Of a stretch of DNA of 64,000 bases, positions 48,501-50,232 are shown piece by piece (the stretch's first letter is position 1; each line of letters begins with the position of its first letter). Both the position numbers and the translations under genes were made by a program. The stretch comes from Lentzea albidocapillata (GTDB taxonomy: Bacteria; Actinomycetota; Actinomycetes; Mycobacteriales; Pseudonocardiaceae), in contig NZ_JOEA01000005.1 in NCBI RefSeq assembly GCF_000719115.1, positions 124,001-188,000 on the forward strand, read 5' to 3'. Below the pieces are notes generated by a model. It saw only the letters and a program-made list of their open reading frames with translations. It was not told where the DNA came from and searched no databases.

Positions 48501-49384
48501 ATCGGTGCGACGTTGGCGAGCAGGCCGGGAGTAGCGCGGGCCAGCGGACTGCGCCGGGCGGCCGTGGGAAGGCTGAACACCACGTCCTCCCGATCGGTCA
48601 GCTGCCGCTGGTAGGCGGCGAACGCCGACACGAGGAAGTGCGGGACGCGCACGCCGAGCTCGGCACAGCGGTCGAGGACCGCGCCGCGCAACGCCGCGTC
48701 GACGGCGACCGTGCGCCGCCGTGACGGCCGCTGCCGGTCGGCACGCCGTTCGTCCTGCCTGTCCTGCACCGCGTCCGCGACCGAGTCGAGCCAGTACCGC
48801 TCGTCGGCCGCCCGGTCGGCGGACCGCCGGTAGGCCTCGTCCTCGGCCACGACATCGGCCCAGGAACCGAAGTAGCGCGGCCGGTGCTCCCCGGAGTAGA
48901 TCTCCGCGACGCGTTGCGTGAGCAGGTTGAACGAGAAGATGTCCGTGATGAGGTGGTGCGCCCGGTGGTACCACCAGTACTCGGCACCGGCGACGCGCAG
49001 CAGCGCCCAGCGCCAGAGCGGCGCCGCCCGGTGGTCGATCGGCCGGGCGCTGTCGGCGTGCATCCACGCCCGCGCCGCCTCCGCCGGATCGGCCTCACCA
49101 CGAAGGTCCACCACCGGCATGACGTCGCCGGGAAGCTCGTCCGCGAGCGCCTGCCAGGGCGACCCGTCCGCGTGCTCACCGAAGTACAGCCGGTACGCGT
49201 CGGTCTCCTGTGCCGCGACACGGGCGCCTGCCCGCAGCAGCTCCTCGTCGACAGGCCCGCGGAGCACCACGTACTGCGCGGGGTTGAACTCGGGGGTGTC
49301 CCCGAGCAACTCCGCGGACAGCCACATGTCCACCTGCGCCGCCGTCAGCGAGTACCGAACGCCGGGCGCGCGCCGCTCAACCAC
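18512..49384 (-). CDS. Giant heptamodular NRPS, starter C then seven A-T-E units joined by C domains (modules 1-7)
   Basis: The product has 10,290 residues. The starter C domain (about 1-430, motif HHLITD) precedes A1-T1-E1. Six C-A-T-E modules follow at about residues 1461, 2931, 4405, 5865, 7323 and 8786. Carrier serines are in LGGDSILSL. Each E domain keeps HHLVMDG (HHFVMDG in E7), ESHGRE and NYLG. All seven A domains read D-V-G-E-V-S-V-I-D-K by eye, nearest the ornithine-type code D-V-G-E-I-G-S-I-D-K. A basic residue bound by E278 and D331 is therefore likely in every position, delivered as the D-form. All six internal C domains have YQGLCDG where HHxxxDG is expected. The C-terminal tail after E7 looks like a docking segment for the next NRPS. 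The start is GTG 49384, with AGAGGAG 7 nt upstream. The N-terminal starter C suggests acylation, but no acyl donor enzyme is in the window. Confidence 0.95.
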   Translation of the reverse strand: MVERRAPGVRYSLTAAQVDMWLSAELLGDTPEFNPAQYVVLRGPVDEELLRAGARVAAQETDAYRLYFGEHADGSPWQALADELPGDVMPVVDLRGEADPAEAARAWMHADSARPIDHRAAPLWRWALLRVAGAEYWWYHRAHHLITDIFSFNLLTQRVAEIYSGEHRPRYFGSWADVVAEDEAYRRSADRAADERYWLDSVADAVQDRQDERRADRQRPSRRRTVAVDAALRGAVLDRCAELGVRVPHFLVSAFAAYQRQLTDREDVVFSLPTAARRSPLARATPGLLANVAPMVLHVPDATTVRQLTGATTARLAEIGARSRYRGEDLARRLGVTGNGAWFGPTLNVVDFNRPRNFGPEVYADAPRNLAVGPIRDLTVTTYGWSRGDQAWLDVDVEDGVAADAELVLHEQRFLEVLDRLARGPVDGGVPSSTVDQSFTRRWGSGATPGAAASVPDLIAGYAETRPGQSAVVCGQERLSFRELGERADGLAARLQRAGVTSESPVAVLVPRGIELAVAFQGVLRSGGVYVPINPRLPAERLAFLLADVGAVVAVTTPALAGELAGFADVLVLGEESPVAEALPVRVEPGAMAYVAYTSGSTGRPKGVAVTHAALSSYVAGWREALIPLGGAGTVLSMSGPGFDVSIGDMTRALAFGQTVVFLPHDEVVSVDSLHRTLADHQVEVAEIVPGMLLRDLAAHCREAGPVESLRLVISGTDMWTYDALVSAVAAVAPNAVPGNVFGVTEAAIDSIFHPVLARPEHEGEVVPIGGPLAGVGVFVVDGSLRPVPVGVEGELLVGGAGLARGYVGRPDLTAERFLPDVFGGSGGRLYRTGDRARWRADGVLEFLGRVDEQVKIRGYRVEPGEVEVVIGDHPDVRDVVVVARDGGPHGDKRLVAYVVAEGEFSGSALRSWLRERVPDYLVPSVFVALDRLPLTPNGKVDRRGLPDPEPETSELYEAPRTSTEDALAAVWSQVLGVERVGVHDNFFELGGDSILSLQIVARARAAGLGLGVADVLSRQTVAELAAAVRDSPAVTLAEQGVVTGPVPLTPIQNWFLAQDIEDRDHWNWSGVFELAPGTDPDRLAGALDVLVAHHDALRLRFSPDGQHNAGVEAADLLRVVEGDADVVAEMTAAQKSLRLADGPLVAAVFFDRGSEPAWLGLVVHHLVMDGVSWNVLLEDLGTAYRSEALGPKTTSFQQWAEQLQAFDPSGERDHWAGATSGVVALPVDGDGLNDERSARVHTTWLDAGTTAALLGDAHKAYRTQGNDLLLAALVRTLGPWAGTDELTIDLESHGREAIADGVDLSRTVGWFTSIFPVQLRRHEDLGTTVKTVKEQLRAVPRRGVGYGALRWLHGELADAPDRPVLFNYLGAAAATGDLLRRELPATSRGAATSGEGTRSHVLNLEVTRTADGRLQVEWHYSAGLHETATVERLAGAYQRELEAVVEHCRSGVSGLTPSDFPLASLAQHEVDRLAARFPGLADVYRLAPVQSGMLFGVVGAPAEDGLYWGQGIYELTGTVDADRLAGAWRSVIARQAALRSGFVWEGVSEPVQVVLSDVDVPLQVRDWSGLDVDTQQARLRELLEEDRALGFDLAAPPLTRLYLVDRGLGQFWLVWGLYQGLCDGWSLPVVMDEVLAAYDGSSPGPVRSYREFISWLDGRDPGEAEGFWRSYLDGFEAPTPLAVDRLATSHYAQDRRRTHLDARVTAGLVDLARRERVTLSAVVQAAWAKVLSASSGEDEVVFGLTVSGRPAELAGVESTVGLFINTLPVRVAVPADVPFTSWLRELRDNQGAVQRFEYTPLVDAQRWSSVPGGRALFDSIVVLRNYPGGQSRVADFELSPLLDSVEQGNYPLTFAVDVEAELKIEAEFSTAAFDAVTVERILDQLTVVLTAVTERPDLAVQDVPLQRPEQAAALVAWGETPEPAVERPVPDLIDDWARISPEVAVVCGAESLTFAELGFRADALAGRLQRAGVVVGSRVAVLVPRGIDLAVAFQGVLRSGGVYVPVNPGLPAERLAFLLADAGATVAVTTPALAGEVAGLAEVLVLDEDSPGFGALPVRIDPDALAYVAYTSGSTGRPKGVAVSHGALSSYVAGWREGLADLGGPGTVLSMSGPGFDVSIGDMTRALAFGRTVVFLPHDEHVTVESLRETLVDHEVEVAEIVPGMLLRDLAAHCREAGPVKSLRLVISGTDMWTHDALTTAVAEVAPNAVPGNVFGVTEAAIDSIFHPVGEDHPAAVVPIGTPLAGARAVVVDSRMRPAPVGVPGELLVGGSGVAQGYVGRPDLTSERFVPDVFGGSGGRLYRTGDRARWRADGTIEFLGRVDEQVKIRGYRVEPGEVEVVIGDHPDVRDVVVVARDGGPHGGKRLVAYVVAEGEFSSSVLRAWLRERVPDYLVPSVFVALDRLPLTPNGKVDRRGLPEPELEAVAETYVAPRTAAEETLAAVWSGVLGVERVGMHDNFFELGGDSILSLQIVARTRAAGLGVDVADVFAHQTVAELALAVREAPAVSLAEQGVVTGPVPLTPIQRWFLAQDIPNRDHWNWSGVFELAPGTDPVRLGQALDVLVAHHDALRIRFGPDGQHNAPVGTGGFLRVVEGDEAVVAEMTAAQTSLRLADGPLVAAVFFDRGDQPAWLGLTVHHLVMDGVSWNVLLEDLDTAYRSEALGPKTTSFQQWAEHLLELEAGGEREHWAAATSDVVALPVDGDGPNTEASGAVVRTWLDADTTAALFGEAHKAYRTQANDLLLAALANVLGEWAGTDHVTVDLESHGREGLDLSRTVGWFTSIFPVRLSRYEGVGATVKAVKEQLRAVPRRGVGYGVLRWAQGELAGAPDRPVLFNYLGAFDAVDSAGLIRRELAAELAGPMEGPGGTRAYPLQLEVVRAEDGRLRIDWLHSTNLHLSETVERVAAHYVEALRALVAHCRTGVTGFTPSDFPLASLTQDEFDGLAARYPVADVYRLAPVQSGMLFGVVGSPVDGLYWGQSVYDLAGPIDADRLAGAWRAVISRHAALRSGFVWEGVSEPVQVVLSDVDVPLQVHDWSGLDWDAQQVRLRELLAEDRALGFDLAAPPLMRLYLVDRGEGRLWLVWGLYQGLCDGWSLPVVMDEVLAAYDGSPLAPVRSYREFISWLDGRDPDESESFWRRTLDGFEAPTPLPVDRLAASHYAQDRRKTMLDERVTTKLVELARKERVTLSTVVQAAWAKVLSASSGEDDVLFGLTVSGRPADLAGVESIVGLFINTLPVRAVVPADVPFTSWLRELQDNQVAVQRFEYTPLVDVQRWSAVPGGRALFDSIVVFGNYPHRELPDDLAEIPDGYASVDSVEQGNYPLTFAVDLERSLRIEAEFSTAAFDAVTVERVLDQLVVVLTAVAERPSLVVADVPLQRPEQAAELVAWGETPVPEAEPSVPELIHSWADTDAVAVVCGDEQLTFAELGARADGLAVRLQQAGVTVESPVAVLVPRGLELAVAFQGVLRSGGVYLPINPGLPAERLAFLLADAGADVAVTTAALAGELDGFAGEVLLVDDVSTVGELAPVDLNSLAYIAYTSGSTGRPKGVAVTHAALSSYVAGWRDGLAALGGPGPVLSMSGPGFDVSIGDMTRALAFGQTVVFLPHDEHVSVEALHVTLVEHRIEVAEIVPGMLLRDLAAHCRVAGPVESLRLVISGTDMWTHDALTAAVREVAPNAVPGNVFGVTEAAIDSIFHAVTEDHPAAVVPIGTPLAGARAVVVDSALRPVPVGVPGELLVGGAGVARGYLGRPDLTSARFVPDVFTGSGERLYRTGDRARWRADGTIEFLGRVDEQVKIRGYRVEPGEVEVVIGDHPAVRDVVVVARDGGPHGGKRLVAYVVAEGEFSGSALRTWLRERVPDYLVPSVFVALDRLPLTPNGKVDRRGLPDPEPEMTGEAYVAPRTAAEETLAAVWSGVLGVERVGVYDNFFELGGDSILSLQIVARTRAAGLGVDVADVFAHQTVAALAAVVRDTPAVTLAEQGVVTGAVPLTPIQHWFLAQDIPNRDHWNWSGMFELAPGTDPERLGRALDVLVSHHDALRIRFTPERQYQAPVDGSGLLRVVEGDEAVVAEMTAAQTSLRLADGPLVAAVFFDRGDQPAWLGLTVHHLVMDGVSWNVLLEDLDAVYAGRELGPKTTSFQQWAEVLQDLDAQGERETWLAQTADVVELPQDQEGPNTETSAGVVRSWLDAATTAALLGDAHRAYRTQANDLLLTALAQALGEWAGSGHVTVDLESHGREAVADGVDLSRTVGYFTSIFPVRLTHESDPAAAIKAVKEELRAVPRRGVGYGALRWLQGDLADVPERPVLFNYLGAFDAVDSLGLVRRELPAELAGPSEGQGGTRSHVLQIEAEQDADGRLQVDWHFSHNLHDMATVERVAARYVEALRQLVAHCRSASGFTPSDFPLASLTQPEVDRLAERYPLVDVHRLAPVQSGMLFGVAGSPVDGLYWGQGVYDLTGPLDADRLADAWRQVITRHAALRSGFVWEGVSEPVQVVLADVGVPLERRDWSRLDDVEQQAQLRALLDEDRALGFDLAAPPLTRLYLVDRGDGRLWLVWGLYQGLCDGWSLPVVMDEVSALYQGRTLEPVRSYRDFIGWLGRRDPAESEGFWRTHLSGFEAPTALPVDRLAASHYDQDRRRLRLDETVTGKLVELARRERVTLSTVVQAAWALLLSTYSGDDDVIFGLTVSGRPADLAGVESMVGLFINTLPVRAVVPADTTFAAWLPELQDNQVALQRFEYTPLVDVQRWSAVPHGRALFDSIVVFGNYPQEELPEDLGGVQAADSVEQGNYPLTFAVDLERTLRVEAEFSTAAFDAITIERILDQLAVVLTAVAEQPELAVRDVPVQRPGQAAELVAWGATPVPSAELPVPDLIAGWVSSEIAVVCGDERLTFAELNARADSLATRLRRAGVTVGSPVAVLVPRGIELAVAFQGVLRSGGVYVPINPGLPAERLAFLLADAGVVAAVTTSALDGFAGEVLLVDDVSAVGELAPVDPNSLAYIAYTSGSTGRPKGVAVTHAALSSYVAGWRDGLGALGGPGTVLSMSGPGFDVSIGDMTRALAFGQRVVFLPHDEHVTVESLHRTLVDHDVEVAEIVPGMLLRDLAAYSRTAGPVESLRLVISGTDLWTHDALTSAVAEVAPNAVPGNVFGVTEAAIDSIFHAVTEDHPAAVVPIGTPLAGAQAFVVDGSLRPAPVGVPGELLVGGPGVAQGYVGRPDLTAERFVPDVFTGSGERLYRTGDRARWRADGTIEFLGRVDEQVKIRGYRVEPGEVEVVIGDHPDVRDVVVVAREGGPHGGKRLVAYVVAEGEFSGSVLRAWLRERVPDYLVPSVFVALDRLPLTPNGKVDRRGLPDPEPEMTGEAYVAPRTAAEETLAAVWSGVLGVERVGVQDNFFELGGDSILSLQIVARVRAAGLGVDVADVFAHQTIAELALAVRDAPVESSAEQGVVTGPIPFTPIQHWFLAQDIPNRDHWNWSGMFELAPGTDPERLRRALDALVAHHDALRIRFSPDGQHNAGVEVADVLRVVAADDVVAEMTAAQKSLRLADGPLLAAVYFDRGDQPAWLGLTVHHLVMDGVSWNVLLEDLDTAYQGGSLAPKTTSFKAWAEQLQTIDAAEERDHWAAATADVTVVPVDGHGPNSEECGAVVQSWLDAETTAALLGDAHRAYRTQGNDLLLTALGQALGEWAGSDHVTIDLESHGREGADLSRTVGWFTSIFPVRLTHESDPAAAIKAVKEELRSVPRRGVGYGALRWLHGELADVPERPVLFNYLGAHDSADSAGLIRRELPADLAGPSEGEGGTRSHLLQLEVQQTADGRLSIEWFHSAAVHDTATVERVAARYVEALRELVAHCRTAGGFTPSDFPLAALAQPEVDLLAERYPLADVYRLAPVQSGMLFGVVGSPVEGLYWAQNVYDLAGPIDAERLAAAWREVIGRHAPLRSGFVWEGVSEPVQVVPVDVEVPLTAHDWSDLDEAAQQVRLQELLDHDRALGFDLAHPPLIRLYLVDRGNGQNWLVWGLYQGLCDGWSLPVVMDEVSAAYQQQALPPVRPYRDYIAWLGQRDTAATEGFWRTYLDGFEAPTALPVDRLAASHYAQDRRRTHLSESVTAGLVELARRERVTLSTVVQAAWAKVLSASSGEDDVVFGLTVSGRPADLAGVESMVGLFINTLPVRAAVPVDTSFAAWLPALRDNQVALQRFEYTPLVDVQRWSAVPHGRALFDSIVVFGNFPQEELPEDLGGVQATESVEQGNYPLTFAVDLEATLKIEAEFSTAAFDAVTVERILDQLVVVLTVVAEQPELAVGDVPLQRPEQAAELVAWGRTLEPAAERPVPDLVDGWAHATPDAMAVVCGEESLTFDRLGARADALAARLQRAGVAVGSPVAVLVPRGIELAVAFQGVLRSGGVYVPINPGLPAERLAFLLADAGVVAAVTTSALDGFTGEVLLVDDVFAEPGEPLAPVDPNALAYIAYTSGSTGRPKGVAVTHAALSSYVAGWRAGLADLGGPGAVLSMSGPGFDVSIGDMTRALAFGQRVVFLPHDEHVTVESLHRTLVDHDVEVAEIVPGMLLRDLAAYSRTAGPVESLRLVISGTDLWTHDALTTAVAEVAPNAVPGNVFGVTEAAIDSIFHPVGEDHPAAVVPIGRPLAGAQAYVVDGSLRPVPVGVPGELLVGGSGVAQGYVGRPDLTAERFVPDADGGRLYRTGDRARWRADGTIEFLGRVDEQVKIRGYRVEPGEVEVVIGDHPDVRDVVVVARDGGPHGGKRLVAYVVAEGEFSGSVLRAWLRERVPDYLVPSVFVALDRLPLTPNGKVDRRGLPDPEPETSGEAYVAPRTAAEEALAAVWSKVLGAERVGVHDNFFELGGDSILSLQIVARVRAAGLGVDVADVFAHQTIAELALAVRDTPAESLAEQGVVTGPIPFTPIQRWFLAQDIPDRDHWNWSGMFELAPGTDPGRLALALDAVLAHHDALRIRFTPDGQYNAPVETGFLRVVEGDDDVVAEMTVAQKSLRLADGPLVAAVFFDRGSRPAWLGLTVHHLVMDGVSWNILLEDLDIAYRGGVPAPKTTSFKAWAEQLQTIDNAGEREHWVAATADVVTLPADGDGTNTDASEAIVQSWLDAETTATLLGDAHKAYRTQGNDLLLAALAQALGEWAGSDHVTIDLESHGREGADLSRTVGWFTSIFPVRLSRHDEPDAAIKAVKEELRAVPRLGVGFGALQLVDVPERPVLFNYLGAYDGNDDSTGLIRRELDGDLAGPSEGEGGTRSHLLQLEVQQTADGRLSIEWFHSTNRHDTATVERVAARYVEALRQLAEHCRSTAGGFTPSDFPLASLTQPEVDGLAVRYPLADVYRLAPVQSGMLFGVVGSPVDGLYWGQSVYDLAGPIDVERFAAAWRAVIARHASLRSGFVWEGVAEPVQVVLGDVEVPLTTRDWSGLDEAAQQVRLEELLADDRALGFDLARPPLMRLYVVDRGDGQNWLIWGLYQGLCDGWSLPVVMDEVSAAYQGSALEPTRPYRDFIAWLDGRDPAEPEAFWREYLGGFEAPTPLPADRLAASHYAQDRRRTHLDEGVTAELVALARRERVTLSTVVQAAWAKVLADTSGEDDVVFGLTVSGRPADLAGVESIVGLFINTLPVRTVVPADVPFTSWLHDLRDNQVAVQRFEFTPLVDVQRWSAVPHGRALFDSIVVFGNYPQEELPEDLGEDWLQATESVEQGNYPLTFAVDLEATLKIEAEFSTAAFDAVTIERILDQLVVVLTAVAQRPGLRVQDIPLHRPAQAAEIVEWGSTTPPAAELPVPDLIAGWSSAEVAVICGDERLTFAELGARADALAARLQRAGVTVGSPVAVAVPRGIDLAVAFQGVLRAGGVYVPINPGLPADRVAFLLADVGAVVAVTTGALAGFTGEVLVLDDASPVFAAVPVRIDPGALAYVAYTSGSTGRPKGVAVTHGALSSYVAGWRDGLRALGGPGPVLSMSGPGFDVSIGDMTRALAFGQTVVFLPHDEHVSVESLHHTLRTYDVAIAEIVPGMLLRDLAAHCRTAGPVGSLRLVISGTDMWTHDALTTAVAEVAPNAVPGNVFGVTEAAIDSIFHPVGEDHPAAVVPIGTPLAGAQAIVVDGALRPAAVGVPGELLIGGAGVAQGYVGRPDLTAERFVPDVFGAGGRLYRTGDRARWRADGTIEFLGRVDEQVKIRGYRVEPGEVEVVIGDHPDVRDVVVVARDGGPHGGKRLVAYVVAEGEFSGSVLRAWLRERVPDYLVPSVFVALDRLPLTPNGKVDRRGLPDPEPESAGEQYVAPRTAAEETLAAVWSGVLGVERVGVHDNFFELGGDSILSLQIVARTRAAGLGIDVADVFAHQSVAELASAVRDAPAESLAEQGVVTGPVPFTPIQRWFLAQDIPDRDHWNWSGMFELAPGTDPERLGRALDVLVAHHDALRIRFSADDQFNAPVDGGGFLRVADGAVVAEMTAAQKSLRLADGPLLAAVYFDRGDQPAWLGLTVHHLVMDGVSWNVLLEDLETAYQGGSLPPKTISFQQWALQLQEDDPSGERDHWVAATADVVTLPTDADGPNNDASEAIVQSWLDAETTAALLGEAHKAYRTQGNDLLLTALAQALGEWAGSDHVTIDLESHGREGADLSRTVGWFTSIFPVRLTNQDDPSSAIKAVKEELRAVPRRGVGYGVLRWLRDELAGVPDRPVLFNYLGAYDGNDDSAGLIRRELDGDLAGPSEGEGGTRSHLLQLEVQQTADGRLSIEWFHSAAVHDTATVERVAARYVEALRELVAHCRSAVGGFTPSDFPLATLTQDEVDGLAGRCPSLVDVHRLAPVQSGMLFGVVGAPDEGDGLYWGQGVYDLAGPIDAERLAGAWRQVISRHAALRSGFVWEGVSEPVQIVLAGVDVPLTTHDWSDLDEAAQQERLQELLADDRALGFDLARPPLTRLYLVDRGNGQNWLVWGLYQGLCDGWSLPVVMDEVSVAYQRQALPPVRPYRDYIAWLGQRDPAATEGFWRTYLNGFEAPTALPVDRLAASHYAQDRRRTHLEENVTTRLVELARRERVTLSTVVQAAWAKVLSASSGEDDVVFGLTVSGRPADLAGVESMVGLFINTLPVRAEIPGRTPFSAWLHELQDNQVALQRFEFTPLVDVQRWSAVPHGRGLFDSMVVFGNYPQEEAPADSGEEWADAVESVEQGNYPLTFAVDLEATLKIEAEFSTAAFDAATVERVLDQLVVVLTAVAHEPELAVADLPLQRPEQAARLVAQGETAVPIAELPVPELIHGWAHTEAVAAKCGDERLTFAELDARSAGLAARLQRAGVTSESPVAVLVPRGIDLAIAFQGVLRSGGVYVPVNPGLPQERLAFLLADAGVVAAVTTEGLAGELAGFAGEVLVLDGTVAAGPPVRIDSDALAYIAYTSGSTGRPKGVAVTHGALSSYVAGWRDGLAELGGPGAVLSMSGPGFDVSIGDMTRALAFGQTVVFLPHDEHVSVESLHSTLSGDGVAIAEIVPGMLLRDLAAHCRTAGPVDSLRLVISGTDMWTHDALTTAVAEVAPNAVAGNVFGVTEAAIDSIFHPVGDDHPQAVVPIGTPLAGARAVIVDDALRPAPVGVPGELLVGGPGVARGYVNRPDLTAERFVPDLFGTAGGRLYRTGDRARWRADGTIEFLGRVDEQVKIRGYRVEPGEVEVVIGDHPDVRDVVVVARDGGPHGGKRLVAYVVAEGEFSSKELRTWLRERVPDYLVPSVFVALESVPLTPNGKVDRKGLPDPEPETTAEVFEAPRTSVEDVLAEVWSQVLGLERVGVHDNFFELGGDSILSLQIVARTRAAGLGVDVADVFEHQTIAELAPVVRDTPTAMLAEQGVVTGPVPLTPIQHWFVEQDIPDRDHWNWSGVYELASGTDPEKLARALDAVIAHHDALRIRFRQDGDTWVQDNDGELTQVLRVVTARDDDEVVAHMTEAQTSLSLADGPLVAALYFDRGAEPAWLGLTAHHFVMDGVAWNVLLEDLDTAYQGGLLGPKTTSYQQWAEVLRDDNPEAERAHWAAQTERVMTVPVDDHGANTEASGDTVRTWLDAKSTEVLLGEAHKAYRTQINDLLLAALVRTLGEWAGTGDVTIDLESHGREAIADGVDLSRTVGWFTSIFPVRLRHQRFGDDGELIKTVKEQLRTVPRRGVGYGILRYLERDDNVVEAPARPVLFNYLGAFDAAGDDAVGLIREELFADLCGPTENEQGNRSHLLHIEAEQTPDGRLLVEWYFSTNVHREATVQRLATRYVTVLRELVEHCQSGAGGVTPSDFPLANIDQASLAAVLKQMGG
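18566..45010 (-). repeat. Tandem array of six near-identical 4.4-kb C-A-T-E modules
   Basis: Module boundaries, taken at the conserved TPSDFPLA segment after each E domain, fall near 45000, 40590, 36172, 31792, 27418, 23030 and 18570. Spacing is 4.37-4.46 kb. Blocks inside the A, T and E domains are nearly identical between units. For example, 89 bp are identical between modules 5 (29691-29779) and 4 (34083-34171). This indicates amplification with continuing sequence exchange. Such repeats are also the place where an assembly could gain or lose a unit. Confidence 0.9.
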
Positions 49385-49391
49385 TGAACTG

Positions 49392-49398
49392 CTCCTCT
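49392..49398 (-). promoter_or_regulatory. Ribosome binding site fixing the giant NRPS start
   Basis: AGAGGAG on the minus strand is 7 nt before GTG 49384. The in-frame GTG 11 codons earlier (49417) has no site and would place this AG-rich stretch inside the gene. Confidence 0.75.
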
Positions 49399-49662
49399 TT
49401 GCTGATTGTCCCGACACAACAGGACAGAGAGACCGCTGAAGCCATAGATACAGCGGCTGAAGGAGCCCCTTTTGAAGTCCGGGCTCGTGGACTGCCGCCG
49501 GGCATGAGGATGCCGGCGGATCAGGTCGCGTTCTTGGGAGTGAACCGCGATCTACGGCTCACCGACGCTGCACTCATGCGGGTAACCAGCCCGCGAGTGA
49601 CTCAAGCGTTAATTCTCGTACAACAGTCATGAAAACCCCCTTGCGTCATCCGCTGACCACCG

Positions 49663-49687
49663 GATTCGCGAGATGCACACGCGAATC
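49663..49687. repeat. Inverted repeat upstream of the NRPS cluster
   Basis: GATTCGCG and CGCGAATC are separated by 9 nt. Beyond them CCGCT and AGCGG can also pair across an asymmetric bulge. The structure lies about 280 bp upstream of the giant NRPS and could be a leader structure or operator. No T-tract follows, so it is not a typical terminator. Confidence 0.5.
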
Positions 49688-49950
49688 AGCGGGTCGGCGA
49701 AAGCACCCCACCCCAAAGAAGCCCCCAGAGCCGCCGAAGCGACAACCGCAGATTAGCCAGGCCCAGGACCAGCATGAATCCGCCGAACAGCCCAATTCCA
49801 AATCTTATAAAACTCATCAACGCGCTTATACGCCGATCGGCGGACTAGTGCATATTGTCACCTGACGCACCCACTCGGACACAGGCTGTGACCGAGTCCT
49901 GTGCCACGCGTCACATGCACCCCGAAAGCCCCTGCATTCAGCGGGAATTT

Positions 49951-49964
49951 GGTATTTAAACACC
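49951..49964. promoter_or_regulatory. Possible operator, AT-rich near-palindrome
   Basis: GGTATTTAAACACC is symmetric except for one base pair and sits in the middle of the divergent promoter region. It is a candidate binding site for a dimeric regulator of either direction. Nothing in the sequence identifies the regulator. Confidence 0.35.
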
Positions 49965-50197
49965 GATTCACCCAACCAGTTGAGACAGGCCGAAGACGAG
50001 CTGACCGTTGTTTGTCGGCCAATCGTCCGCGTTCGAAGCCATTGCACAACGCTGTGTCCTGGCACGTGCTATGGACGCACGCCGGCCTATGACGGTTCCA
50101 TCGGATTCAATCTTCTTCGTGTTTGATTCTGCGTCATAGGTGATTGCTGCCGATTGGAGCAACGCGGGAAGCTGATCATCGATAGCATCGCCGACGC

Positions 50198-50215
50198 GGT
50201 GACCCCGTGGTCACC
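50198..50215. promoter_or_regulatory. Possible operator immediately upstream of the glycosyltransferase gene
   Basis: GGTGACC-ccgt-GGTCACC is a perfect 7-bp inverted repeat ending 17 bp before the GTG start and just ahead of the AGGGGAG ribosome site. A TAGCAT hexamer (50183-50188) lies directly upstream as a possible -10. The repeat would then overlap the start of transcription, as a repressor site often does. A simple 5' leader hairpin is equally possible. Confidence 0.4.
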
Positions 50216-50232
50216 ACGAGGGGAGCGATTAG

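Larger units (their letters stand above)
49385..50232. other. Divergent intergenic region upstream of the NRPS cluster
   Basis: About 850 bp, visibly AT-richer than the rest, separate the giant NRPS from a divergent glycosyltransferase gene. It should hold the cluster promoter and the promoter of the rightward gene. I see three inverted repeats, listed separately, and AT-rich tracts near 49810-49830 (CTTATAAAA) and 49951. No -35/-10 pair for the NRPS is convincing. Short open frames (for example 49399-49632 and 49629-49865) lack ribosome sites and recognisable sequence and were not called as genes. Confidence 0.7.

Noticed and set aside
18512..49384. 4.4-kb tandem repeats as a CRISPR or satellite array
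   Set aside because: They are coding NRPS modules with intact A, T and E motifs in one reading frame.
49399..49865. Two short plus-strand open frames in the divergent region as possible small genes
   Set aside because: Neither has a ribosome site nor a recognisable sequence; the first overlaps the NRPS start and its ribosome site on the other strand.
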